64,000 bases of DNA from Bombardia bombarda. Its lineage: Eukaryota > Ascomycota > Sordariomycetes > Sordariales > Lasiosphaeriaceae. The stretch lies in NCBI GenBank assembly GCA_030512295.1, contig JAULSR010000008.1, positions 1,178,001 to 1,242,000 of the forward strand, in the 5' to 3' direction. Made by a program: the position numbers and the translations under genes. Numbering within the stretch: the first letter of the stretch is position 1; each line of letters begins with the position of its first letter. The notes beneath the pieces were generated by a model that did not search any database, was not told the origin of the DNA, and saw only the letters and a list, made by a program, of their open reading frames with translations. Below are positions 1 to 11,145 of the stretch, piece by piece.

Positions 1-23
1 GCGTCGGGGGAATGGATGCTTAC

Positions 24-286
24 CGCACGGATCTGAGATAGTCAAGCGCGTCGCCTTCGTCCTCGTATTCGAGGTCATCATCGCTCAGATGGACTGGGGA
101 GTCAAGCCCTGGAAAGACCTGGCGTTGGCCGTAGGTGGCATCGGTCCTGGGCTCAGCAGGCTTTGATTTGGCCGGGGCTTGTTCTCGTCGTCGTTTGTTG
201 GAGGGCTGCGCGATCAACCCGTTGTTATTGTCGTCGTCGCCACGGCCATCTTCGATAGCGGTACTATGATCGCGTTTAGACACCAT
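24..286 (-). CDS. First exon of an unrecognised nuclear-type protein (partial, runs off the window)
   Basis: The exon starts at the ATG at 286 and reads 87 codons to a good splice donor (GTAAGC on the minus strand, starting at position 23). The in-frame stop just after that donor is therefore probably intronic and the gene continues beyond the left edge. The visible part is disordered and charged. It has a poly-Asp/Asn stretch, a basic NKRRRE patch that could be a nuclear localisation signal, then TYGQRQVFPGLD, an acidic DDDLEYEDEGDAL stretch and DYLRSV. I have a vague impression of the N-termini of some fungal proteins annotated near Gemin2/SIP1, but this is too short to name. It is divergent from the aspartyl-tRNA synthetase. 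Confidence 0.6.
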
Positions 287-626
287 GGCTTCCTAGTACT
301 TCATAATCTGTTAGGCCGCTGCGTGTGGTGAAAAAAACGGCCAGTGACGCGTGAGATGGGCTGGCTAAAAACGTTGTTCGACAAACAAATACCCAACGTT
401 AGCGCATAGTATGACGGTAGTATGGCGGGCAGACACCATGCAAGGGTACGTACCTTATTTGAGAGCTCGCTGCCCCTCTAAAACTACCCCGCCAAAAAGA
501 TAACCGGGCAGACACGTCAGGCCAGAAACTGAGTCACTATTCACACCACTCCTACAAACCAACAAGAGCCAACTTACAACCACCAGCTACCAATTCCTCG
601 CGAAATTCCATCAATCGACGGTCAAC
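287..626. promoter_or_regulatory. Shared divergent promoter region
   Basis: These 340 bp separate the minus-strand gene (ATG at 286) from the plus-strand aspartyl-tRNA synthetase (ATG at 627), so both promoters must lie here. The 60 bp before 627 are CA-rich (CAACCACCAGCTACC-like), typical of fungal 5' leaders. No specific factor site is assigned. Confidence 0.5.
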
Positions 627-2975
627 ATGGCGGAACCATCCTCGAACCCGGTCCCTCCCCCGGCCGACACCCCCACCGAGGCTGGCGAGGAAGGGCCTTC
701 CAAGAAGGCCCTGAAGAAGGCCGAGGCGAAGGCTAAGAAGGAAGCAGAGAAGGCCAAGCGTGCCGCGGAGAGAGCTGCTGCCGCTGGAGCATCTGCTTCC
801 TCTGCCCAGCTGGAGGACCTGGCGAAGGAAAACTATGGCCAAGAGACACACACCACCAAGCTGGACGCCGATGCCACCGAGATTACCCTGAAGACGCTCG
901 GCGATGAGCACGTCGGAAAGACTGTCGAGCTCCGTGCCTGGGTCCAGAACTCGAGAATGCAGGGCGCCAAGATGGTATTTGTCGAGCTCCGCGAGTTTGG
1001 CAACTGGACCATTCAGGGCATCGTCGCCGCGAATCCCGAGCAGACCCCTGTTTCCCGTCAGAGTAAGAGTTTGTTTCCAATAGAATGGGTCTGGACTAGT
1101 CAATAATAACTTCTTTCCACAGTGGTCAAGTGGGTAGGATCGACCAACGACGAATCCTTCTGCGTCGTCCAGGGCACAGTGCAGAAGCCTCTGGAGCCCG
1201 TAAAGTCCTGCCGTGTCTCGAACTACGAGCTCCATATCACCAAACTCTTCGTCGTGGCGAGCGCGCCAGCTATGCTTGGCATGACGCTCGCCGCAGCGAA
1301 CAGGCCGATCGCCAACTTTAGCGACGAGGAGGTGCCCGTGGAAGACGGCGTGGAGAAGCTCAGCATTGCGGCATCGTCAGAGCCTACTGGCGTACCGGCG
1401 GCCTCGATGCTCACGCATTTGGACAATATCATCATGCAAGTAGCCTGTCCAGCAATACAGTTTAATACTATGATGAGCCAGAAACTAACCCCCCGTCTGT
1501 AGGCATAAGAGGGCGCCCGTGCAGCAAGCTATCGCTGATATCCGCATGGAGGTCAAGGATCTGTTCCGATCCTACCTCAAGTCTCACGGCTTCAAGGAGT
1601 GTAAGAAAATCAACTCTGCACGATGTATATATAAAGGATGCTAACAAGGTGCAATATAGTCGAACCGCCATGCCTTATTGGCGCGGCGTCAGAAGGTGGC
1701 TCCAACGTCTTTGGTCTCAAGTATTTTGGCACCGAGGCGTTCCTCGCCCAGTCCCCACAGTTTTATAAGGTACTTCCTATGCAATTATGTACACCTCCTT
1801 TGACCATAACCTTAACATTGGAAGCTGACGTCCGAAGCAATACGAAATCGCTGGTGGTAGAAAGCGAGTCTACTGCGTGGGACCCGTTTTCCGCGCAGAG
1901 AACAGCAATACTCCTCGCCACATGACAGAGTTCACAGGCCTCGATTTGGAAATGGAAATGTTCGTATATCCCTTGTAATGGGCAGATATGGTCTACCTTA
2001 ACATGGCTAACTTTACACAGAAAGAAGGACTACACCGAGGTCTTGCATATGCTAGAGGGTGTGCTCCTTTATATCTTCCGCGGTATCAAGGAGCGCTGCG
2101 CGGAAGAGATCGAGCTTGTCCGCTCGGTATATCCTTCAGAGGAGTTCCTACTCCCGGAAGCAGGCAAGGAGGTTCGTCTTACATTTGCCGAAGGCCAGAA
2201 GCTCCTGAGAGAGGAAGGCCCCGAGGAATATCGCAATGTCAGCGACGATGAGGACATGAGCACACCGCAAGAGAAGGTAAGCTTGTTTGCTTTTGTGATG
2301 ACGATGATTCCTGCAACAGCTAACAACTACCAACAGGCCTTGGGACGCCTGATCCGGGAGAAGTATAACACAGACTTCTACGTGCTCGACAAGTTCCCTG
2401 AGGGCGCGCGTCCGTTTTATGCCAAGGAGGACCCAGCAAACCCCAGCTTGACGAACGCCTACGACTTCTTCATGCGCGGACAAGAAATCCTCAGTACGCC
2501 ATCGCGCCCTTTGGATATGACTCCCAGATTGCTGACATTGGCGAACAGGTGGCGGACAGAGAATCAACGACCCGACTGAGCTTGAGGCTCGCCTGCGGAA
2601 GAAGGGCGTTGACCCTAGCAGCCAAGGTATCAAGGAATACGTCCAGGTCTTCCGTGACGCTGGTGTACCGTAAGTTCACCTCTCCGTGTTTTACAAGAGG
2701 AAATATAACTGACCTCGTTCTTTTCTACAGCCCTCACGGAGGTGGTGGTATTGGCTTGGACCGTGTCGTTGGTAAGTAATCATCAACATGATCCTTGTTA
2801 CAGAAGATGGATGCTGATAATAATCTTAATAGCCTGGTATCTTAACCTTCCTAGGTATATAACACCCCCATTTCTTTGGCGACCGTACCCCTCTGAGAAA
2901 GAATTCACACTAACTGATTGTAGCGTTCATCTGGCCGCTTACTATCCTCGCACTCCCAAGAGACTTCTTCCGTAG
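627..2975 (+). CDS. Aspartyl-tRNA synthetase, cytosolic type (class II), 11 exons
   Basis: Charges tRNA-Asp with aspartate in the cytosol. Exons inferred: 627-1062, 1123-1435, 1503-1600, 1660-1769, 1838-1959, 2021-2276, 2337-2493, 2549-2669, 2731-2771, 2833-2854, 2924-2975, giving 575 aa, the usual eukaryotic length. The N-terminus has the Lys/Ala-rich helix of eukaryotic AspRS (SKKALKKAEAKAKKEAEKAK), followed by an OB-fold anticodon-binding domain (about 85-200). The class II core shows APSEGG-like GAASEGGSNVF, AQSPQFYK, motif 2 VFRAENSNTPRHMTEF and motif 3 PHGGGGIGLDRVV. Oddities: the second intron (1436-1502) is GC-AG, exon 10 is only 22 nt, and the C-terminus reads YYPRTPKRLLP where yeast-type enzymes have FPRDPKR. 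It could be a divergent second AspRS. The family is secure; exact splice sites come from protein conservation only. Confidence 0.93.
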
Positions 2976-4222
2976 TTACCTAACTCTTGTGAAGAGGAAG
3001 CTCTCGTCCTCATTTGGTAGTGGATGGGTATGGTTTAGCTGAAGAAAAGCACAAGGATGCTCGGTTATCGTGTCAGTACTAGTCTAGGTAGTATCGTCGC
3101 GAGGGTAAGAGCTAGATAGTGACGGAAATTCCGACTGACCCTAACATTACCTATCAAGTACGTTGCCGAGAGAGCATTCAAGTAAACATTGGTACAAAGG
3201 GGTCTCTTACGACGGGACATTATTCACAGTGGAGCTAGCATGTACTAGCTTCGCGGCATGACGTTATGTCCACGAGGGACTGACACAGCAGTACTGTGTA
3301 TCGATTAGGTGGGTTCTGGTTAATACTGGTACGTACCCAGTTACTTGCTCAAGGTAAGCAAGCAAGTGCATCATTGTGCTGGAAGTGTGGAGAGGAAGTC
3401 TCCTGATATCATTCACGAATTGTTTTCCTAACATGAATAGAAGGCTGAGTAGATGGTGAAAGTTAGCAACATTTTGATACGATAAGATATTGATGTTGCA
3501 CTTGGTGTCTCACTGGATGCAAGTGAACCGGAACTCTTGAAGAAAATCCCAAGCGGGACTAGCCGCAACGCCAAGAGCCATGTAGCTGGCCAAGCTACAA
3601 GGAGCGGCACGGATCCCGGATCACGCTCGGACCAGGCGAACCCATTCTTTATCACGACCATAAGCACGATGTGGAGTAAGTGCGCAGCAGAAGAGGGACG
3701 TGAGAAAGCAATGTGGGGGAGACGGTGATCGATTATCGCGACCACTCCACTGTTTCTGGGTACTCGGACGCGACTTGGGTCCTCCAAAAGACGGCTGGAA
3801 GACAGCTCCGTCGCGTGCTTTCTTTTTACCTCTATTTCTGCCCTCTTATATCTCTCTTCCCGAAAGCCTGCCGCACCTCGTGCCGTCCGTTGCGCGCCGT
3901 TCGTTGCGCCCGTTCTGCCTTGGCCCCCTCCTTCTTTCTTTGGCTACCGGGGTACGGCATACATAGATAGGTGGTATTGTAACTTAACATACCTACCCAA
4001 GTACATACATACATACACTACTACCTCCCTACGTCGACGTACGTACGTGCATACCATAGCTTCTTATACAGGTATCGTCGTCACTTGTAGCCAAGTTTTG
4101 GGCAGGCGGCGTCGGGGGGATAATTGGGACTTGCGAGCCGCGCCATCACGCTTCTGTCACGTCACGCACTGGAACATCAGTCGTACCACCTGCCGTACCG
4201 TACCCAGTTGCTGCATCCAGCA
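2976..4222. other. Intergenic region between AspRS and the LRR gene
   Basis: No convincing gene is seen. The open frames here have no family resemblance and no splice logic. The last 250 bp are pyrimidine-rich with a short TACA repeat (about 4003-4017) and GTAC-rich sequence (4031-4050). They probably contain the promoter and 5' leader of the downstream gene. Confidence 0.5.
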
Positions 4223-5952
4223 ATGGCTGACGAGCCGACACTGCCGCGTTTGACGCGTCCCCGCGCTCGCCAGCCGGCTGTCCCAGCTTTTTTTGCAACA
4301 GCAGAGGGACGCAAGCGGGCGAGGAGCCCGGACGGTCACCATCCTCCGTCGGGCTCCACGACCTCCAGTGACCCGGCCGTCTTCTCGAGCGACGACGACC
4401 CGGCCCTGGACAACTACCACGTCCACGGGCGGCGGAAGAAGCGCTATGTAGGCACGTGGTTCGACCAGCATCCCGCCTCGTCTGATTCGGCCGATTCCGC
4501 CATGGGCGACGACATGCGCCCGAGCCAGCCTCTGCCAAAGCCGCAGAAGCGCCAGTTCAGGAGGCAGCTCGACAGTGGTGTGTGGATGGGGCTTGACGGC
4601 GGGTCGGTCACCGATACTGACGACGGCATCGAAATGGCGCCGCCTCCCGCGCCCAGAATCTCCCTGCCTGCCGCGCCCCATCCGTTGTTCTCGGTCGAGG
4701 AGGAGATGGCGCGGGGGATTGTCTTGGAATGCCTAGACAATGGCTACGAGGTTATCGATCTCAGGTAGGATTCGCTGCCGTCTTTTCATACTTGAAGTTG
4801 GCCAATTGTTCTGATGCGCCGCCACACAGTCAAAAGGGGCTTTGCTCGCTTTCAAATGCCATCTTGGAACCGCTTTCCGGGCTGACTCCGATCCCCATGG
4901 TAAACAAGGATGTTGCCTTTGAGCAACGACCTCCCTCACTGAGGCTGTACCTATCCAGAAATTCGCTCGTGCAGTTCCCAGCTGCAATCGCCAACCTGGA
5001 GAATCTGACGGTGCTCAGTCTCCGGGGCAACAAGCTCAGGGAGCTCCCACCGTCGATTGCTGCGTTGAAAAACCTTCGCGATCTTAACGTTGCGCAGAAC
5101 CGGTTGCGCTACTTACCCGGGCAGTTGCTCGAGCTGATGGCGAAAGGCAGCGCCCTCGGCGAGCTGCGCCTCCACCCCAACCCCTTTTTTCAGCCAAAGA
5201 AGCGATCGTACTGCCGCTGGGGCGCTCCCGAATATGACCAGCACATGTCGGATCCCGAGGCTGATGTCGAGAAGAGCTGGTCTGGTGTTACAACAATAAT
5301 ACGGTCGCGCACGCCTGTTCAGTTCTCAGACAGCGCCCGCAACATCCTGTCCGAGTTCCAGATCCCCGTCTCGGACACCCCGCTCAGTTCGAGCCCGCAG
5401 GAGCTCGAGCAAGAAGATTTCTGGCAGCTGGCTGTGCCCAAGGCGGTGCTCGCGGGCCAGTCACAGTCGGAACCACAACCACAACCACAACCACAACAAG
5501 AGGAGTCGGAAGGCACCACCCGTCGACGCTCCCCAAGGGGCGTGCCATCTTTATTCGAAATTGCCCTGCGAGCAGCTGTGCGTGCCCCGCAGGCGGAGCA
5601 ACTGTCGAGCATGCTGGATGGCGACGACATCGCCAGCCATCTCGCCGGCGTGGTGGACCGCGCCGTCCATCTCCACCAGATGGGCGGCCTGAGGTGCTCC
5701 GTCTGCGGCCGGCAGACGCTGAATCCCGTGACGGAATGGCTCGAGTTTCGCGAGGTGCAGCGGACGGTGGTCAAGGTCATCGCGCGCGATGCCATGCGGA
5801 CCGAGGTGGAGAAGTCGACCAAGACGGCGTCGAATAGCAACGAGTCGTGGGTGCCGTTCATGCGCTGGGGCTGCTCGTGGAACTGTTTGCCGCACAAGGC
5901 GGTGGAGCCTGCTGGGTTAGAAGATCGCGCGAGGCTGCTTTTGATGCCATGA
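4223..5952 (+). CDS. Leucine-rich-repeat protein with a C-terminal cysteine motif
   Basis: Two exons (4223-4764 and 4830-5952; intron GTAGGA...CACAG) give 554 aa. The splice restores the repeat sequence VIDLSQKGLCSLSNAIL across the junction, which supports the model. Residues 1-170 are disordered and basic/Ser-rich (GRRKKRY). Residues about 177-320 form about four LRRs of the LxxLxLxxNxLxxLPxxI type. The middle is low complexity, including (PQ)n at about 5473-5498. The C-terminus has CSVC and then GCSWNC about 60 residues later, a possible zinc site. LRR proteins act as binding scaffolds; the partner is unknown. An earlier in-frame ATG at 4124 would add 33 residues, but 4223 is preferred because the added residues look untranslated. 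It resembles unnamed fungal LRR proteins. Confidence 0.85.
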
Positions 5953-6869
5953 TTATGATGTTTGATGCTTGAGGAGGGGGTGTGAGTTGGGGGGAAAAGT
6001 GGAAAATACGGCGAGGTTTGAAGTTCAGTGTGCTTCTCGAGGTTTTGAAGATCTTTCGAGATTTCACGCGACTCGACTCTCTGGGTGCTAGGATTCAGGA
6101 TGGGTCGGTAGGTTTTGCTATTTTATCGATGCAATAGGCCATACTTACACTGAGCGAGTGTGAGTGAGTATGCCGGGCCTGAAGGAGGGGGCGAACCGGG
6201 GTACTCGATACTGGAGGGAGGATCTCGGCTGTTTTCGTACGCACATGGAGAGGAAAAAGTGGGTTGTTTGGTTGCACATGGCTGGAAATAATACCCCGAA
6301 GTAAAATTAGTTTTTGGTGCAAGGGACAGATTGAGAATGAAGAGACAGTGTTAGTTAGAACTGTTTCTCACATGGGAAGGGATATCGTTTGTGCTGCCAT
6401 GTTGACCGCCGTTGAACGCTGTCGACCGACATGTGGACTAGCGCGTCGAGGAACTTGGTACACAGTGCATCTGCCCCAGGGAAACCAGGGGCAATCCCCG
6501 CCCAAAACAGCTCCGCGCAAGTGCCACAAGGAGATCCGGGCTTGCTCTAACGTCACAACCCCAATACCTAGGTACCTACCTAGGTACATGTGCCTACCTA
6601 GGTAATACTCCAGTGCGTAGTGCTACTGCCACTTTGTACGTACTTTGGACCTTCTCTCCGAGGCTCTTCAAGCTTGAGCTCCCTTCTATTTCCTGCGTAA
6701 CAGCAACCAAAGCAAACCGATCACGGCGACGAATAACTTCGAGCTCCGCTCCAAGGAATGGAGAGCGAAGCGCGTTAAACCCCCCATCCCAAGGTCCCCG
6801 ATCAACGCCGCAACTCTTTGGCCTGCTGTCTAGGCTAGAGTAGTGCGCATTCCGCAGCGCACCACCACC
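5953..6869. other. Intergenic region between the LRR gene and EMC1
   Basis: No gene recognised. It contains the TACCTAGGTA palindrome cluster at 6565-6604, listed separately, and the EMC1 promoter. The ATG of EMC1 has a good CACCACC context. Confidence 0.5.
6565..6604. repeat. Three copies of the palindrome TACCTAGGTA
   Basis: Identical 10-bp perfect palindromes lie at 6565-6574, 6577-6586 and 6595-6604, about 270 bp upstream of EMC1. Related CCTAGGTA or TACCTA strings occur elsewhere in non-coding parts of the window (around 2851, 24870, 29204), so this may be a common low-complexity motif of this genome rather than a specific operator. Confidence 0.7.
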
Positions 6870-9853
6870 ATGCTTCCGCCCCAGCTCTCAGCCTTCCTCC
6901 TCCTCGCCCTGCCGTCCGCCGTGCGCGCCGTCTTCCAGGATGAGGTCGGCCACATCGACTACCACTACGAGCTCCTCGGCGTCCCCCAGCGAGAGACCAC
7001 CTTCTTCCACCGGCCCAGGCGCGACGACAAGGCCAGCCTGCTCTACACCCTCAGCGACGTCGGCGTCCTGGGCGCCGTCCACCCCAAGAACGGCGCCGTG
7101 CTGTGGCGCCAACTGCTTAATGGCACCGTTACGGATGGCGGCGGCTTCTTGCGCGCCGGCGAGGGCGAGAACTGGGTAGCCAGCGCCCTGGGCAAGTCGG
7201 TACACGCGTGGGATGCCGTCAGCGGCAGGAACAAGTTCTGGACCGACTATGCCGGCGACGTGCTGGATCTGGAGATTATGGAGATGACGGAGAACGACAG
7301 GAAGGATATTTTGACTTTGTTTGAGGAGGATGGGTCGACTGTGCTGAGGCGGCTGAGCGGCGATGATGGGCTTGTGGTCTGGGAGTTCAGCGAGAGCACC
7401 AACGACATCCCGCTCCAGGTCAGCACCAACGTCGAGAAGGTGTTTGTCATCAGCCTGCACGGGAGAACGAGCGCGTACAATCTGAAGGTCACCGTCCTCG
7501 ATCCCGTCACTGGAAAGCGCCTCGATGAGCTGCTTATTGGTACCAAGAGTGATGTCCACAGCAAGGAGGATGTCATGTTTGTCGGCGCCAACTCGGCGGC
7601 TCCGATTGTAGCCTGGAAAAGCGCCTCGCTCGACAAATTGCGCGTTAACGTACTGGGTACCAAGACTCGCCAGGAGTTCCCGCTCGAGGCGGATACTGTC
7701 TCTGTCGAGATCCATGCGCCGCATCTCGTCCAGTCGGAGCCACACTTCCTCGTTCACTCCAAGACTGCTACCGGGAACCGTGCCGATGTCTATCATGTCG
7801 ATCTGAAGACTAACGCCATCACGAAAGCCTACGATCTCCCCCATCAGGCAGGGCCGGGCGCTTTCTCAACGAGCTCGGTAAATGCGAATGTCTACTTTAC
7901 GCGCGTCACCGATGACGAGGTTGTTCTTCTCTCGTCTGCGTCTCACGGTGTGCTTGGGCGCTGGCCCCTGCATGTTGGTGGCCCCAAGACCTCCGTCATT
8001 CATGGTGTTTCCGAGGTTGTCAAGACTGGAGACAACTATGCGGTCAGGTCAGCAGTTGTCACAAACAGAGATGACTGGGTGTTGGTTCGCTTGAACGACC
8101 GCGCCGTCGACGTCGCCTGGACCCGACCCGAGGGAATGTCTGGAGCCGTGGCTGCGACGTTTGCGGAAATACCCGAGAGCGAAGAGCTGGCCAAGACTCT
8201 TGATCAAGAGGCGCATAGCAACCCTTTGGAGGCTTACATTCACCGCGTCAAGCGCCACTTGAACGACCTCCAGTACCTTCCTGAATACCTTAACAGCATC
8301 CCCTCGCGGCTCACGAGCAGCATTCTCGGTACGGAGGTTTCCGCCAAGGATGGCAAGCCAAGCAGAGACAGCTTCGGCTTTCACAAGTTGGTCATCCTTG
8401 CTACCCGGCGTGGTATGCTCTACGGCCTTGACATTGGCAACAAGGGCAGAATCTTGTGGGCACAGAAGGCTTTTGAGATCGCCAAGGGCGATAAGTGGAA
8501 CGTTACGGGAATCCAGGTTCACGAATCCACGGGTCAGGTCACGATCCTTGGCTCGAGCAATGACCGTGTCATCTTGAGAACAGACACTGGCGAGATCATC
8601 GACGCGAAGGCGCCAGAGTCGCAGGTGTCAACGCAAAGTGCAGCGCTTGCTGACACGCCGTCGGGCCAGCACCTTCTTCCGGTCGGACTGAATGGAAAGA
8701 TCGGCGACCTTCCCTCGGACTCGGCTCCAAAGCAGACTGTTGTAGTGCGGAGCGCCGATGGGGGACTGCAAGGCGTGACCTTTGTTGCTGATGGAGACGT
8801 TTCAAATGAGTTGGTTTCTTGGACATTTTCTCTGCCCAAGGGCCAAAGATCTGCCAGCATTGCTACGCGCGCAGCCCACGACGCCATTGCCTCCATCGGC
8901 CGTGTTCTGGGCGACCGTGGAGTCAAGTACAAGTATCTCAACCCGAACACTCTTGTCCTCGCCGCGGCGGATGACGATGCATCGATACTTACCGTCTATC
9001 TTGTCGATACCGTATCCGGCCAGATCCTCTCCTCCTCAAAATACGAGGGTGTTGATGCCGCCAAGCCCATCGAGTGCGCCATGGCCGAGAACTGGTTTGT
9101 CTGCTCCTTCTTCGGCCAGTACTCCCTCGGCGGCAACCTGGCACAGACGCTCAAGGGCTACCAAATCGTCGTGTCGGATCTCTACGAGAGCGAAGAGTCC
9201 AACGACCGCGGCCCGCTGGGTGATGCACCATTCTTCTCCTCGGTCGATCCCATCGACCTGCCCACTGGCGTGGCTCTGCCCTCGGTCGTCTCGCAGACGT
9301 ATATCCTCGGCGCGCCCATCTCGGCGCTGCAAATCACGCAGACCAGGCAGGGCATCAGCTCCCGCCAGGTGCTGGCGTACCTCCCGGAGACGCACGGCAT
9401 TGTGGGTCTCCCGCGCATGCTGCTCGAGCCCCGCCGCCCCGTCGGCCGCGACCCCACGGCGGCGGAGACGGAGGAGGGCTTGCTCAGGTATCATCCTGTC
9501 ATTGAGGTTGATCCTAAGAGCGTCGTGTCGCATGAGAGAGATGTGTTGGGGGTGAAGAAGATTATCACGTCGCCTGCGGTGGTGGAGAGCACGAGTCTGG
9601 TGTTTGCGTATGGCGTGGATGTGTTTGGCACGAGGGTGGCGCCGAGCTTCTTGTTTGATATCTTGGGCAAGGGGTTCAACAAGGTGACGCTGATTGGGAC
9701 GGTGGTGGGTATCTTGGGGGGGTTGTTGTTTTGGGGCCGATGGTATGTTTCTCGACTTCTCTTTTGTGAAACATATATGAGGATGAACTTTGCTGACATT
9801 GATATCAGGTTCGGAGGAAGCAGATTGATACGAGGTGGCAGGCAGCGTTGTGA
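6870..9853 (+). CDS. EMC1: ER membrane protein complex subunit 1 (EMC1)
   Basis: EMC1 is the large lumenal subunit of the ER membrane complex, an insertase and chaperone for multi-pass and tail-anchored membrane proteins. Residues 1-20 are a cleavable signal peptide (MLPPQLSAFLLLALPSAVRA). A PQQ-like beta-propeller follows (HPKNGAVLWRQ is a blade motif). The C-terminal third is the conserved EMC1 (DUF1620) domain, with AENWFVCSFFGQYS and GAPISALQITQTRQGISSRQ. A membrane span follows near residues 938-957 (VTLIGTVVGILGGLLF). The main exon is 6870-9746 or 9742. One intron ends at 9808, and the frame ending in QIDTRWQAAL and stop at 9851-9853 looks like a genuine cytosolic tail, giving 973 aa. 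The perfect donor at 9743 would instead read on in frame to 9908. The start at 6870 is chosen over 6843 because it puts the signal peptide at the N-terminus. Confidence 0.95.
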
Positions 9854-11145
9854 AATTGGGGATGATGATGCCGTCTGCTTACTTTTTATTTTTTATTTAT
9901 GTACCTGATTTATTTTATATGGGCGGCGGCGGCGGGTTGAGAGGGTAGGTTGTAATGATATGGATACTTACTTGGCTCATAGATTATAAAAACCAGGAAT
10001 GGAACTAAGCTCATGAAGGTGCCAAAGGGCTTTGGGTGATTCGGCGCTTCTTGTCGTTTCCAGGTAAGGGGAGGGGACTGGGTATTATTGGATCACAATG
10101 AGGGTGATGCTGCTGATGAGATTAAGGTGTTACAACTATGCCACTTACAACTATTCCATTTGAGTTATGAAAGGTCAAACTTGGGTACAGTTAGGTGGTA
10201 GAAATGGGCAGGGGAGCCAGACTTTTTGACTCACAAAGTAGTTACCGGGCCAGCAGGGAAGTGCTGCGACCAAGCCGAACGATCCCTCAAGGCCGCCCAT
10301 CTCATTTCATCTCAACTCTTTGCCTTCACAGGAGCGGCAAACGGGCTAGGCGCGGATTATTTCCTATCCTCAGTATCTACCCAATCTCGTCTGTCTACAC
10401 ACACAGACCACCTCTCCGCCTACGTACTGCACACTACTTCTTCCTACCCTTCACAACAAAATCGGTTCTAAGGTTTGGGCTGATACAGATTTATTCTCTT
10501 GCCGCCGCATACGACAACTTCTTCGCCCTTACACCCTTCTCTTCCTCGCGATTTCTTTTCGCGTCTGGCTTTGTTGCTTCCCTGGCGAAGCTGCAAGGTT
10601 CTTTCCCCCCCTCCGATTTCAGTTCTTCTTCGCAATCCTCTGTTTGAGAAACATCACCACCACTTCTGCCCGCGGCGTGGAGCACATTCTGGCAGCACGA
10701 GAAACGACGGCGTGTCTCGGCGATCTGGTTTTTTCTTCATCTTAAGGTATATGCTTTTCTGAATGTCATCTGATTGAGATTTGGTCACCCGGTGTTCAAA
10801 TGTGGCGGCGCTCGGTTTTCCTTCTCGGCTTTCACTCACAACTTATTCAGAAGTCGGAAGTCCGCAGCCCGTGGAGGTGATACTTCGATTCCGATTTCGG
10901 CACAAATCATAACGTCGGCGCGATTGACGTCATTTTCAGCCATCTAGACGACTCCCCGGTGGGTCGACCATCACTGAGATCTCGAGCGTTTACACAGCAG
11001 AGCTTGCACTCCGGCGCTCTCTTTTCCCAGACAGTTGAGTTTGAAGTTTGCGCAGAATGTGGACGATCTGAGAAAATACCAAGTAAGTTGAGCTACTCGT
11101 GTCAACTCGCTCATGTTCATTCGAGGTGCTAACAGTGATATAGCA
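9854..11145. other. Intergenic region and 5' leader of the helicase gene
   Basis: No coding region is supported. Pyrimidine-rich tracts (about 10330-10640) resemble a fungal promoter or leader. A 5'-UTR intron is likely at 11083-11143. Just upstream of it is a four-codon upstream ORF (ATG at 11057, stop TGA ending at 11071). Confidence 0.5.
11083..11143 (+). other. Probable 5'-UTR intron of the helicase gene
   Basis: GTAAGT donor at 11083, GCTAAC branch point at about 11128 and ATATAG acceptor ending at 11143, three bases before the helicase ATG. All three signals fit the introns elsewhere in the window. Reading frames upstream of the donor are closed, so it would interrupt only the leader. 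Confidence 0.6.
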
